NCBI GenBank assembly: GCA_041483455.1
Contig: JBGPFS010000023.1
Coordinates: 1 to 19,988 of the forward strand
Reading direction: 5' to 3'
Length of the DNA: 19,988 bases
From: JBGPFS01 sp041483455
GTDB lineage: Bacteria; Chloroflexota; Limnocylindria; Limnocylindrales; CSP1-4
Each line of letters opens with the position of its first letter. Position 1 is the stretch's first letter. The position numbers were made by a program, and so were the translations under genes. The notes beneath the pieces were generated by a model, which was not told the origin of the DNA, searched no databases, and was given only the letters and a program-made list of their open reading frames with translations. This document shows, in pieces, positions 8,987 to 15,947 of this stretch.

Positions 8987-9420
8987 GGGTGCTTCGGTCT
9001 CCAGTGTCTGGGGGTCCGACCCGGGGGGACGATCGGGCTCGCTGCTTCCGACAGCGCCGGAACCGCCGCGACGTTCTCAGACGCGACGTGCGCCGGATGG
9101 TAGCGCCCGGCGGATGGCGGTGTCAACGCACCCTTCTTCGTGCGATTGTCGAGGATGACGGACACCGGGCCGACGAATCTCGCAGGCCCGAGCGGGTAGG
9201 ACGCACGGCCGAAGGGTCCGCGGCCGCGGCCTGGGTCGGCCGGGGCTCGGTCGCCCGCGCCCGGGGCGGGTGAGTCCGCCGGCCCGTCCGGGGAGCGCGG
9301 GGTAGGATAGGCCGCCCGGACCGGGTCACCGGATCGGGCGGGACTCCGCTCGGCCCGGCGACGATCCGACCGCTCGTCGCGCGAGCAGCTCAGCCACCCT
9401 TGACCCGAGGAACCGACCGG
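8987..9420. other. Divergent intergenic region between potA and mrp
   Basis: 434 bp with no convincing gene. The potA side holds a good minus-strand promoter (listed separately) and a GC-rich leader of about 100 nt in which I see no recognisable riboswitch. On the mrp side, TAGGAT at 9303-9308 is a possible -10 box with no clear -35. GAGGAA at 9407-9412 is the likely mrp ribosome binding site. Short open frames on both strands here look like chance frames of GC-rich DNA. Confidence 0.6.
9097..9126 (-). promoter_or_regulatory. Probable promoter of the potADBC-aminotransferase operon
   Basis: On the minus strand there is a perfect -35 hexamer TTGACA (9126-9121), an 18-bp spacer and a -10-like TACCAT (9102-9097), followed by CCGGCG. 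Transcription should begin near 9090, giving a leader of about 100 nt before the potA GTG. It is the best sigma-70-type promoter in the window. Confidence 0.65.
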
Positions 9421-10497
9421 ATGACGACCCTCACCGAAGGCGCGGTCTTCGACGCGCTGCGCACCGTCCAGGAGCCCGAGCTGGGGCGCGACATCGTGAC
9501 CCTCGGGATGGTCAAGGACCTGGCGATCGAAGGCTCGCGGGTCGCATTCACGATCGAGCTCACCACGCCGGCCTGTCCGCTCAAGGATGAGATCGAGGGC
9601 AACGCCCGGGCCGCCCTGGCGGGCCTGGGCGCCGAGCCGATCGAGATCGCCTGGGGGGCGATGGTCCGGCGCGCGACGCCGCAGCAGGCCGCCCAGCTCC
9701 TGCCCGGGGTGAAGAACGTCATCGCGATCGTCTCGGGCAAGGGCGGCGTGGGCAAGAGCACGGTCAGCGTCAACCTGGCCGTCGCGCTCGCCCAGGCCGG
9801 AGCCTCGGTCGGTCTTCTCGACGCGGACATCACCGGCCCGAACATCCCCCTGATGATGGGTCTCACCGGCCAGCCGGTCGCCAGCCCGAACAACAAGATC
9901 ACGCCGCTCGAGCGCTACGGCGTCAAGACCATCTCGATCCAGTTCTTCGTGCCCGAGGGTCAGCCCGTCATCTGGCGCGGCCCGCTCGTCGGCGGGGCGA
10001 TCCAGCAGTTCCTTCGGGACGTCGAGTGGGGCGAGCTCGACTACCTCGTCATCGACCTGCCGCCCGGGACCTCGGACGCTCAGCTCACCCTGGCCCAGGC
10101 GGTCCCGATCAGCGGCGCGGTCCTCGTCACCACGCCCCAGGAGGTCTCCCTCCTGGACGTCGGCAAGGCGCTCGCGATGCTCCAGCGGATGAATGTGCCG
10201 GTGACCGGCATCGTCGAGAACATGGCCGGGTTCGCCTGCAGCCACTGCGGCCAGGTCACCGAGATCTTCGGGCGCGGCGGCGGCGAGCGCTTCGCCCGCG
10301 AACACGGGATCGAGTTCCTCGGCTCGATCCCGCTCGATGTCACCGTCCGCCAGGGTGCCGACGTGGGAATCCCGGCCGTCGCCCAGCGCGAGCCCGGGCC
10401 GGCGGCCGCGGCGATGACCGCACTGTCGAAGACGATCGCGGCCCGGATGAGCGTCGCCGCGGCCCGGGCCGAGGCGCCGGTCCTGACCATCTCCTGA
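9421..10497 (+). CDS. mrp: Mrp/ApbC family iron-sulfur cluster carrier ATPase
   Basis: P-loop NTPase that binds and transfers Fe-S clusters to apoproteins (Mrp/ApbC/Nbp35 family), 358 residues, cytoplasmic. An N-terminal MIP18/DUF59 domain (about 5-85, with TPACPL including Cys52) precedes the ATPase. The deviant Walker A GKGGVGKST is at 107-115, the Mg-binding region GLLDADITGPN at about 131-141, and the cluster-binding CxxC is Cys273/Cys276 in FACSHCG. ATG 9421 is chosen over the in-frame TTG 9400 because GAGGAA stands 8 nt before it. It stands alone, divergent from potA and convergent with cinA. Confidence 0.93.
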   Translation: MTTLTEGAVFDALRTVQEPELGRDIVTLGMVKDLAIEGSRVAFTIELTTPACPLKDEIEGNARAALAGLGAEPIEIAWGAMVRRATPQQAAQLLPGVKNVIAIVSGKGGVGKSTVSVNLAVALAQAGASVGLLDADITGPNIPLMMGLTGQPVASPNNKITPLERYGVKTISIQFFVPEGQPVIWRGPLVGGAIQQFLRDVEWGELDYLVIDLPPGTSDAQLTLAQAVPISGAVLVTTPQEVSLLDVGKALAMLQRMNVPVTGIVENMAGFACSHCGQVTEIFGRGGGERFAREHGIEFLGSIPLDVTVRQGADVGIPAVAQREPGPAAAAMTALSKTIAARMSVAAARAEAPVLTIS

Positions 10498-10561
10498 GGG
10501 GCGGCCGGCCTTCACGCCGACCCGCTGCCATGGACGGTCAGGCGCAGGGGCGGCGGGCGGC

Positions 10562-11836
10562 TCAGCCGGGCTCGAGACCCACACCGTCGAGCGTCTCGAG
10601 GAGGACGTGGGCGGCCGCCAGCCCCGCCCGGAGGCGACCCTGGTCTCCGCCCAGGAACGCGACCCGCTCGACGCCTCGAGTGCCGTCAGGGGTCGTGACG
10701 CCGATGCCTACTCCGGTATCGGCTCCCCGGACCCGCGCGAGGATGGCCAGGCCGACGTCGGCCCCGCCGGCCGCCCCGACGGCTCGAGCCTCGGCGACCG
10801 GCTCGCGGGACGGTTCCGCGGCCGCCGCGATCGACTCGACGTGCAGCAGTCCGTCCACCCCGCCGAGGAGCGTCCCGACGGACCCCCCGGTCCCGATCTC
10901 GCGGATCGCGAGGCTCCAGCCGCGGGCCGCCAGCCGCTCACCGATCGCCTGGGCCCAGGTCGTCTCGCCGCGGGCCCAGACGAAGGCGCCCAGGCGCTCC
11001 AGGACGACCGCCTCGAGCTGGTCGAGGAGCATCTCGGACGAGCGGGCGGCGGTCGGTCGACCGTGGTCATCGGTCGCCGGGGACTCGGCGTGCGCCGACA
11101 GCCGGACGTCGACCGCGTCCGCCCGGGCGTAGGTCGCCACGACGGGGTTTTCAGTCCGCAGCAGCGCTTCCCCGAGCAGGTCGGCGACCTGCGACTCGCC
11201 GATCCCCGCCAGCCGGAAGGTCCGGCTCCGATGGTCCCGCCCGAGGCCGCGTGCCCGGAGACGCGGCAGGGCCTCGTCCTGCCACATGGGCCGCATCTCG
11301 CGCGGGGGGCCCGGCAGCAGGACCGCGATCCGGCCGTCGGGCCGCTCGACCCACCAGCCGGGGGCGGTCCCGTTCGGATTGGGCAACGTGGTCGACGAGG
11401 CGATCCGCCAGGCCTGCTTCAGGTTGAGGGCGGGAAAGGCGAGTCCCCGCCGCGCCCACAGGCCGCGAAGCCATGCCTCGATCTCCGGGTCGACGAACGG
11501 CACCTCGCCACAGACGGCCGCGATGGCCTCGCGGGTCAGGTCGTCGGGGGTCGGGCCCAGGCCGCCGGTCGAGATCACGAGATCGACCCGCCCGAGCGCA
11601 TCCCGGAAGGCCTCCTCGACGGCCGGCCGGCGGTCGGGGAGGGCCGTGATCCGGAGGACCGCCACCCCGGCGTCGCCGAGCGCGCGGGCCAGCTCGGCGG
11701 AGTTCGTGTCGCGCGTCTCGCCCGCGACGATCTCCGAGCCGAGCGCGAGGATCTCCGCTGTCAGGAGATCGCGCCCGGCCGGTGACGAAGCGACGGGAGC
11801 CGTCCCGGTGGGCGCGGTCCGCGCGGTCGTGTCCAC
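10562..11836 (-). CDS. cinA: CinA family protein with degenerate C-terminal deamidase domain
   Basis: Two-domain CinA-like protein of 424 residues from GTG 11836. The N-terminal molybdopterin-binding-like (COG1058) domain, which hydrolyses ADP-ribose and related pyrophosphates in characterised members, is intact: AEILALGSEIVAGE (27-40), STGGLGPTPDD (89-99) and LPGPPREM (174-181). The C-terminal domain (about 290-420) matches the NMN-deamidase (PncC) fold only weakly: where the family has ESCTGG this protein reads EIGTGG (313-318), so the catalytic Ser is Ile. Deamidase activity is probably lost. The start is supported by TACCCT 6 nt upstream, implying leaderless mRNA; GTG 11854 is a six-codon-longer alternative. 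It converges on mrp and diverges from the Holin-X gene. Confidence 0.85.
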   Translation of the reverse strand: MDTTARTAPTGTAPVASSPAGRDLLTAEILALGSEIVAGETRDTNSAELARALGDAGVAVLRITALPDRRPAVEEAFRDALGRVDLVISTGGLGPTPDDLTREAIAAVCGEVPFVDPEIEAWLRGLWARRGLAFPALNLKQAWRIASSTTLPNPNGTAPGWWVERPDGRIAVLLPGPPREMRPMWQDEALPRLRARGLGRDHRSRTFRLAGIGESQVADLLGEALLRTENPVVATYARADAVDVRLSAHAESPATDDHGRPTAARSSEMLLDQLEAVVLERLGAFVWARGETTWAQAIGERLAARGWSLAIREIGTGGSVGTLLGGVDGLLHVESIAAAAEPSREPVAEARAVGAAGGADVGLAILARVRGADTGVGIGVTTPDGTRGVERVAFLGGDQGRLRAGLAAAHVLLETLDGVGLEPG

Positions 11837-11842
11837 CGGCGG

Positions 11843-11848
11843 AGGGTA
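11843..11848 (-). promoter_or_regulatory. Candidate -10 box for leaderless cinA
   Basis: Minus-strand TACCCT followed by CCGCCG and then the GTG start at 11836. A start site 6-7 nt downstream of a -10 box would place the first transcribed base on the start codon. No -35 match is seen. The complement of this box overlaps GGAGG at 11841-11845, the likely ribosome binding site of the divergent gene. Confidence 0.4.
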
Positions 11849-11854
11849 GCGCAC

Positions 11855-12823
11855 TTGATAGACTGGACGGACCACCAGCCCCCACCCGAGGCATCGACCC
11901 TGGACGACCCTACCCGCCCGCCGGCCGGGCCGAGCGACCCGCCCGTCGATCCCGCAGCCGTGCCGCCCGACGGCGCGCCGGACGACGCTGCCGGGCGCGA
12001 CGGCACATCCGAAGGCGTCCCGCCGCCGCCTGGCCTGGGCGAGCAGCTGCACGCGACGTTCGGCGCCGTCCGGCGGGTGATCCAGGCGCACCTCGATCTC
12101 GCCCGGGGCGAGCTGGCCGAGATCCTGGGCGAGGTGAAGCGGGCCGGCGCGCTCGGTCTCGGGATCGTCGGGCTGCTCCTGTTCGCGGGCCTCGTCGCAG
12201 CCGTGGGCTCCACCCTCTTCCTGGGCGACCTGATCTTCGGCTCGATCGGCTGGGGGGTCCTTCACGGCGTGCTCGGGGCGGTCGCGATCGGCGTGATCCT
12301 CGGTCTCGTCGCGATCTACGCCCCGAGCGGCGGCCTCGTTCGGGCCTTCGCGATCGCGGCGGCGATCGGGCTGGTCGTCACGCTCGTCCTCGGAGCCCAG
12401 CTCAGCCATCGCGGCTGGACCGCCCTCGGTGACGGACTTGCGGTCGGCTTCGAGCCAGGCGTGCGACCGCTCGCCATCGCCGTCCTGGCGACGGCCTGCC
12501 TGCTCGGCCTGCTCGGCCTGCTCGTCGGTGCGTCCCGCGGGCGGAGCGCGGGGGCAGGGATCGGCGGCCTCGTCCTCGGGGGACTGGGGGGTGCCCTTCT
12601 CGGAGCTCTGACCGCGATCGCGTTCGGCTGGCGCCCCGCGGCCGCCCTCGGCGTGACCGTCTTCCTGGTCGGCGGGCCGACGCTCGCGCTGGCGGACGTC
12701 TACCGGCGCGGGGTCGACGTCGAGGCGCTCAAGAACCGCTTCTGGCCGACTGCGACCATCGAGACCACGAAGGAGACCATCGAGTGGGTGCGCGCACGGA
12801 CACCGCGCGGTCCGAAGTCGTAG
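11855..12823 (+). CDS. Holin-X/DUF1469-like membrane protein (phage holin family, PF07332-type)
   Basis: Membrane protein of 322 residues whose function is unknown. The first 60 residues are Pro/Asp-rich and probably disordered. A helix (about 61-97, LHATFGAVRRVIQAHLDLARGE region) leads into about six hydrophobic segments (near 99-125, 132-155, 162-181, 204-225, 233-256, 262-281). The first helix plus two TM segments resembles the so-called actinobacterial Holin-X family, common chromosomal proteins despite the name. The rest is Gly/Ala/Leu-rich. TTG 11855 is chosen because GGAGG lies 9 nt upstream; GTG 11960 is an alternative that loses only disordered residues. The 3' end overlaps the next gene by 40 nt, so the pair is an operon. 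Confidence 0.7.
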   Translation: MIDWTDHQPPPEASTLDDPTRPPAGPSDPPVDPAAVPPDGAPDDAAGRDGTSEGVPPPPGLGEQLHATFGAVRRVIQAHLDLARGELAEILGEVKRAGALGLGIVGLLLFAGLVAAVGSTLFLGDLIFGSIGWGVLHGVLGAVAIGVILGLVAIYAPSGGLVRAFAIAAAIGLVVTLVLGAQLSHRGWTALGDGLAVGFEPGVRPLAIAVLATACLLGLLGLLVGASRGRSAGAGIGGLVLGGLGGALLGALTAIAFGWRPAAALGVTVFLVGGPTLALADVYRRGVDVEALKNRFWPTATIETTKETIEWVRARTPRGPKS

Positions 12824-13407
12824 CGAGCCGCGAGGCGCTCGTCGACGAGGTCGAGCGTCTCGGAGCCGCCGGTCGGGCCGCCATCGACATCCCCGCCAGG
12901 GCGCGTCGGAACCCCGGGAAGACCGCCGCGCTCGCCGCCGGGAGCCTCTTCCTGATCGGCGGCGGTCCAGGGCGCGTCCTCCGCGGCCTGCGGACGGCCG
13001 TCTTCGGGTCGAGCCCGCTGCCGAAGTCGATGCTGCCCGCCGAGATCGACCGGGCGCTCCGGGAGCTCGGCGACGACGGCGATCGGGTCCGCGGGACCCT
13101 CGAGCGCGAGTTCGCCGCCTACCTCGATCAGTCCCGCTCGCGGCGCGAGGAGCGGGACGTCCAGGGTGCCCTCGCCGGCGCGTTCACGAACGTGATCCGG
13201 CCGACGAGCCGGACGCTGGGGATCCGCCTGGCCAAGCAGCTCGCCCAGTACGACGAGGAGGACTTCCGGCGGGCCCTCGGGTCCGTCCGACGGGCCCTCG
13301 CGGACGCCGGGATCGAGCGCCCGACGCCCGGTCCGGGTCCGACGGCCGCGGCTGCCGACGCGGGCGGCACGGGCGCGCCCACGGCGACCACCGACCCGCC
13401 GGCGTAG
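12784..13407 (+). CDS. DUF3618-like hypothetical protein
   Basis: A 207-residue protein without clear catalytic motifs. An N-terminal helix (SREALVDEVERLGAAGR) is followed by ARARRNPGKTAALAAG and one hydrophobic stretch (about 47-63), which resembles DUF3618 proteins that accompany Holin-X genes. The middle is charged and helical, and the last 25 residues are Gly/Ala/Pro/Thr low complexity. GTG 12784 is chosen because AAGGAG stands 8 nt upstream, within the end of the preceding gene. Its stop lies 32 bp before the tRNA. Likely a membrane-associated partner of the upstream protein; role unknown. Confidence 0.65.
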   Translation: MGARTDTARSEVVASREALVDEVERLGAAGRAAIDIPARARRNPGKTAALAAGSLFLIGGGPGRVLRGLRTAVFGSSPLPKSMLPAEIDRALRELGDDGDRVRGTLEREFAAYLDQSRSRREERDVQGALAGAFTNVIRPTSRTLGIRLAKQLAQYDEEDFRRALGSVRRALADAGIERPTPGPGPTAAAADAGGTGAPTATTDPPA

Positions 13408-13426
13408 CGGACGCCGCCCGGCGCGG

Positions 13427-13432
13427 TAGACT
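13427..13432 (+). promoter_or_regulatory. Candidate -10 box of tRNA-Leu
   Basis: TAGACT followed by CCGCCGC, with the first tRNA base at 13440. A start 7 nt after the box would fall at or next to the mature 5' end, leaving almost no 5' leader. No -35 match is apparent. Confidence 0.45.
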
Positions 13433-13439
13433 CCGCCGC

Positions 13440-13524
13440 GGGCGAGTGGCGGAATGGCAGACGCGCCGGCCTTAGGAGCCGGTGCCGCGCGAGCGGCGTG
13501 TCGGTTCGACCCCGACCTCGCCTA
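13440..13524 (+). tRNA. tRNA-Leu (anticodon UAG)
   Basis: The full cloverleaf can be drawn by hand. Acceptor GGGCGAG (13440-13446) pairs with CTCGCCT (13517-13523), with a G-U at the first pair. The D-arm stem is GCG/CGC, and the anticodon stem CCGGC/GCCGG closes the loop CTTAGGA with anticodon TAG. A long class II variable arm (GCCGC/GCGGC) follows, then a T-arm GTCGG/CCGAC with loop TTCGACC. The discriminator base is A, as expected for leucine; CCA is not encoded. Its 3' 49 bases recur exactly at 17165-17213, so this gene is the probable integration target of the downstream island. Confidence 0.97.
13475..13523 (+). repeat. 49-bp direct repeat, copy 1 (attL-like, inside tRNA-Leu)
   Basis: Runs from the third anticodon base to the last acceptor-stem base of tRNA-Leu. 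It is identical, base for base, to 17165-17213. The flanking bases differ on both sides (A against T before, A against G after), so the repeat is exactly 49 bp. This extent is typical of tyrosine-recombinase attachment cores in tRNA genes. Confidence 0.95.
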
Positions 13525-13567
13525 CACCTCTACGTGAAAGGTCGTCGTCCACGACTCTCATCGGTCC

Positions 13568-13915
13568 GTGGCGCTCGTCAGCGGCGGAAGCGACCTGAAC
13601 CACCAGGCGTCATGTGGCCGACAGGGATCGCGTCGCCCCGTCCTTGAACGGGCCTTCGAACGAGTGCACTATGTCGCCAGGTTGGGGGAGATGCGGCATC
13701 CCGCGGACGCCGGTGGTGGGAGGCGGCGAGTGCTCATAGACCTCGTTCCTGGCCGGGCACTCGGGGTATCCCTGGTCGCCTGCCCATCGGCGCCCACTCC
13801 GGCATCGCCGTCCGGGGCGGTGCTGGAGGATACGGACCTCTACGCGATCCGCCAGGCGGATCCCGTGTCCGGCGTCACCCAGCCTGACGCCGCGGTTCGG
13901 GCCGGTCGCTCGTGA
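13568..13915 (+). CDS. Hypothetical small ORF at the island's left end
   Basis: A GTG-initiated frame of 115 codons whose TGA overlaps the kinase GTG by 4 nt, the same coupling used further down the operon. I recognise no domain. It is Arg/Gly/Ala-rich, with no signal peptide or membrane segment. About a quarter of its codons end in A or T, more than in host genes, and a minus-strand frame of similar length (13610-13945) also exists here, so this may be chance. No good ribosome binding site is seen. If it is not a gene, 13525-13911 is a 387-bp non-coding stretch holding the operon's promoter and possibly att arm sites, though I could not identify either. Confidence 0.3.
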   Translation: MALVSGGSDLNHQASCGRQGSRRPVLERAFERVHYVARLGEMRHPADAGGGRRRVLIDLVPGRALGVSLVACPSAPTPASPSGAVLEDTDLYAIRQADPVSGVTQPDAAVRAGRS

Positions 13916-15552
13916 ATCGTGACGCCGGTCCCGCAGGTAGCGCACCGCCGGCCAGGCGGCGGCGGGTGCTGAGCCGGGTCGACAATCCCTTGGTTCGGGC
14001 CGTCGGCCGGCTGCCGGTCCCGGTCGCCGTGAAGTTGCTCATCGCATTCGCGAGCACCGTGGTCCTGCTCGTCGCGGTCGGCCTTCTCGGTCTCCAGGTG
14101 ATCGGCGACTCGAACCGGAGAGTCGAGGCACTCGGGGCGCTGCAGCAGCGCGCGACGGTGTTCCTCGAGCTCCAGACGGACGCGCAGGAGCTTCGCCAGC
14201 TCCTCCGTCTTCGGGTGGGGGGCACCTCGGAAGCGAGCGGGATGCACGCGATCGATCAGACGATCTTCACATTGCCTCTCGCACGCATCGGCCAGTCGTC
14301 TGACACCGCGCAGCTCGGATTCGCACCTCCCTCGGATGAGATGGCGTTGCTGGCCGCGATCAGGCTCGACTACGCACAGTTGTCGGAGATCATGGCCAGC
14401 ATCCGGAGCCTCGACGCCGCCGGGAACTGGATCGATGGCATGCAGGTGCAGGGTGCTCGTGCCGAGCCTCTCGCACAGGACCTCCTGACCAGCACGGGCA
14501 GCCTCGTCGGGGTCATCGAGTCCAAGACCAACGCCTTGATCGCCGACAACCGGACCTCGTTGGCCGATTCGCAGCGCCTCTTCATCGCGGTCGCGGCAGG
14601 AAGCATCATCTTGGCCGTGCTCCTCGGCTACGTCCTGTCGTGGTCGGTCATCGGGCCGATCAGGCGCATGGAGACTCGCCTGGCCGAGATCTCCTCCGGT
14701 GATTTCTCGGGCCACCTCGACGTCGCCAACCGGGACGAGCTCGGAGCCCTGGCCGCGAACATCAACCGGATGAACGACGAGCTGGGACGCCTCTACAAGG
14801 AGCTCGAAACCGCCAGCCGGCACAAGTCCGAGTTCCTGTCCAACATGTCGCACGAGCTGCGTACGCCGCTGAACGCCATCATCGGCTTCTCGCAGGTCCT
14901 CAAAGAGCAGATGTTCGGCGAGGTCAACCCCAGGCAGGCCGAGTATCTCGACGACATCCTCGGGTCGGGTCAGCATCTGTTGAACCTCATCAACGACATC
15001 CTCGATCTGTCGAAGGTCGAGGCCGGTCGCATGGAGCTCCGGCCGGCCGTGTTCTCGCTCGCCGAGACGCTCGAGAGCGCCATGGTCATGGTCCGGGAGC
15101 GTGCGACCCGGCATGGGGTGAGCCTCGCGACGGAGATCGATCCGTCCATAGGATCGCTCGAGGCCGACGAACGAAAGGTCAAGCAGATCCTGTTCAACCT
15201 GCTGTCCAACGCGGTGAAGTTCACGCCCGAGGGCGGGCGCGTGACGCTGGCCGCTCGCGCTGTGGGTGATGACGTGGAGATCTCGGTGTCCGATACGGGC
15301 GTTGGCATCAGTCCCGAGGATCAGACGAGGATCTTCGAGGCGTTCTATCAGGCCGGCCCCGGCAAGACCCAGGAAGGCACGGGTCTGGGGCTCGCCCTGA
15401 CCAGGAGCCTCGTGGGGCTTCATCACGGCCAGCTTCGGGTGGAAAGTGCGCCAGGCGTCGGGAGCACGTTCACCGTCACGTTGCCCTCCCGCCAGCCGGA
15501 AGCCGATCCCGCGCTGGCGCCGGCGATCGGCGAGGAGCCGGTCGCGCTGTGA
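13912..15552 (+). CDS. HAMP-containing sensor histidine kinase
   Basis: Membrane-bound hybrid-less histidine kinase of 546 residues from GTG 13912. TM1 (about 39-64) and TM2 (about 222-245) enclose an extracytoplasmic helical sensor of about 155 residues with no recognised ligand site. A HAMP linker (about 246-298) leads to HisKA with H-box SHELRTPLNAIIGFSQ (phospho-acceptor His314). The catalytic domain has the N-box LFNLLSNAVKF (427-437), G1 DTGVGIS (461-467), F-box FEAFYQ and G2 GTGLGL (489-494). All catalytic motifs are intact. Its stop overlaps the next gene's GTG by 4 nt, so the downstream response regulator is its likely partner. The stimulus is unknown. Confidence 0.92.
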   Translation: MNRDAGPAGSAPPARRRRVLSRVDNPLVRAVGRLPVPVAVKLLIAFASTVVLLVAVGLLGLQVIGDSNRRVEALGALQQRATVFLELQTDAQELRQLLRLRVGGTSEASGMHAIDQTIFTLPLARIGQSSDTAQLGFAPPSDEMALLAAIRLDYAQLSEIMASIRSLDAAGNWIDGMQVQGARAEPLAQDLLTSTGSLVGVIESKTNALIADNRTSLADSQRLFIAVAAGSIILAVLLGYVLSWSVIGPIRRMETRLAEISSGDFSGHLDVANRDELGALAANINRMNDELGRLYKELETASRHKSEFLSNMSHELRTPLNAIIGFSQVLKEQMFGEVNPRQAEYLDDILGSGQHLLNLINDILDLSKVEAGRMELRPAVFSLAETLESAMVMVRERATRHGVSLATEIDPSIGSLEADERKVKQILFNLLSNAVKFTPEGGRVTLAARAVGDDVEISVSDTGVGISPEDQTRIFEAFYQAGPGKTQEGTGLGLALTRSLVGLHHGQLRVESAPGVGSTFTVTLPSRQPEADPALAPAIGEEPVAL

Positions 15553-15947
15553 CTGGAGCTGGGGCCGGCAGGCTCATCCTGATCGTCGAAGACAACGACA
15601 AGAACATGAAGCTGGTTCGCGACGTCCTCCAGTTCCACGGCTTCCGCACGGTGGAAGCCACCCGCGGCGAGGACGGCATCGCGCTGGCGCGGGAACACTT
15701 CCCGGACCTCATCCTCATGGACATCGCGCTGCCCGGCATCGACGGCGTGGACGCCACGAAGCAGCTCAAAGCCGACGAGTCGACAGCCTCGATCCCGATC
15801 GTCGCCCTGACCGCGTCCGTGATGCAGGCCGACCGGACGCGCTTCGTGGAAGCAGGATTCGCCGGCACCATCGTCAAGCCGATCGACGTCCTGAAGTTCC
15901 CCGACCAGGTGCTCGGGTACTGCACGCCAGCCGTCCCGGAGGGGTGA
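15549..15947 (+). CDS. Single-domain response regulator (DivK/CheY-like)
   Basis: A stand-alone receiver of 132 residues without an output domain. The acidic pocket is Glu14/Asp15, the phospho-acceptor Asp58 lies in LILMDIALPGIDG, and the conserved Thr88 (ALTAS) and Lys110 (VKPID) are present. The sequence resembles DivK-type regulators. It overlaps the kinase stop by 4 nt, and its TGA overlaps the next ATG by 1 nt (TGATG), so all three are co-translated. It may act as a phosphate shuttle or sink between the kinase and the receiver-cyclase; that role is inference from gene order. Confidence 0.92.
   Translation: MTGAGAGRLILIVEDNDKNMKLVRDVLQFHGFRTVEATRGEDGIALAREHFPDLILMDIALPGIDGVDATKQLKADESTASIPIVALTASVMQADRTRFVEAGFAGTIVKPIDVLKFPDQVLGYCTPAVPEG

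Noticed and set aside
8987..9090. Riboswitch in the potA leader
   Set aside because: The GC-rich leader can form small hairpins, but I see no conserved core of any known riboswitch class.
8836..10584. 582-codon minus-strand frame opposite mrp and the potA 5' end
   Set aside because: It is antisense to the clear Mrp coding sequence and the divergent intergenic region, and contains no recognisable motif.
11855..13407. Prophage remnant suggested by the name phage holin
   Set aside because: The Holin-X family is widespread as an ordinary chromosomal gene next to DUF3618-like proteins. No phage structural, lysis or integrase gene is nearby, and the pair lies outside the tRNA-bounded repeats.
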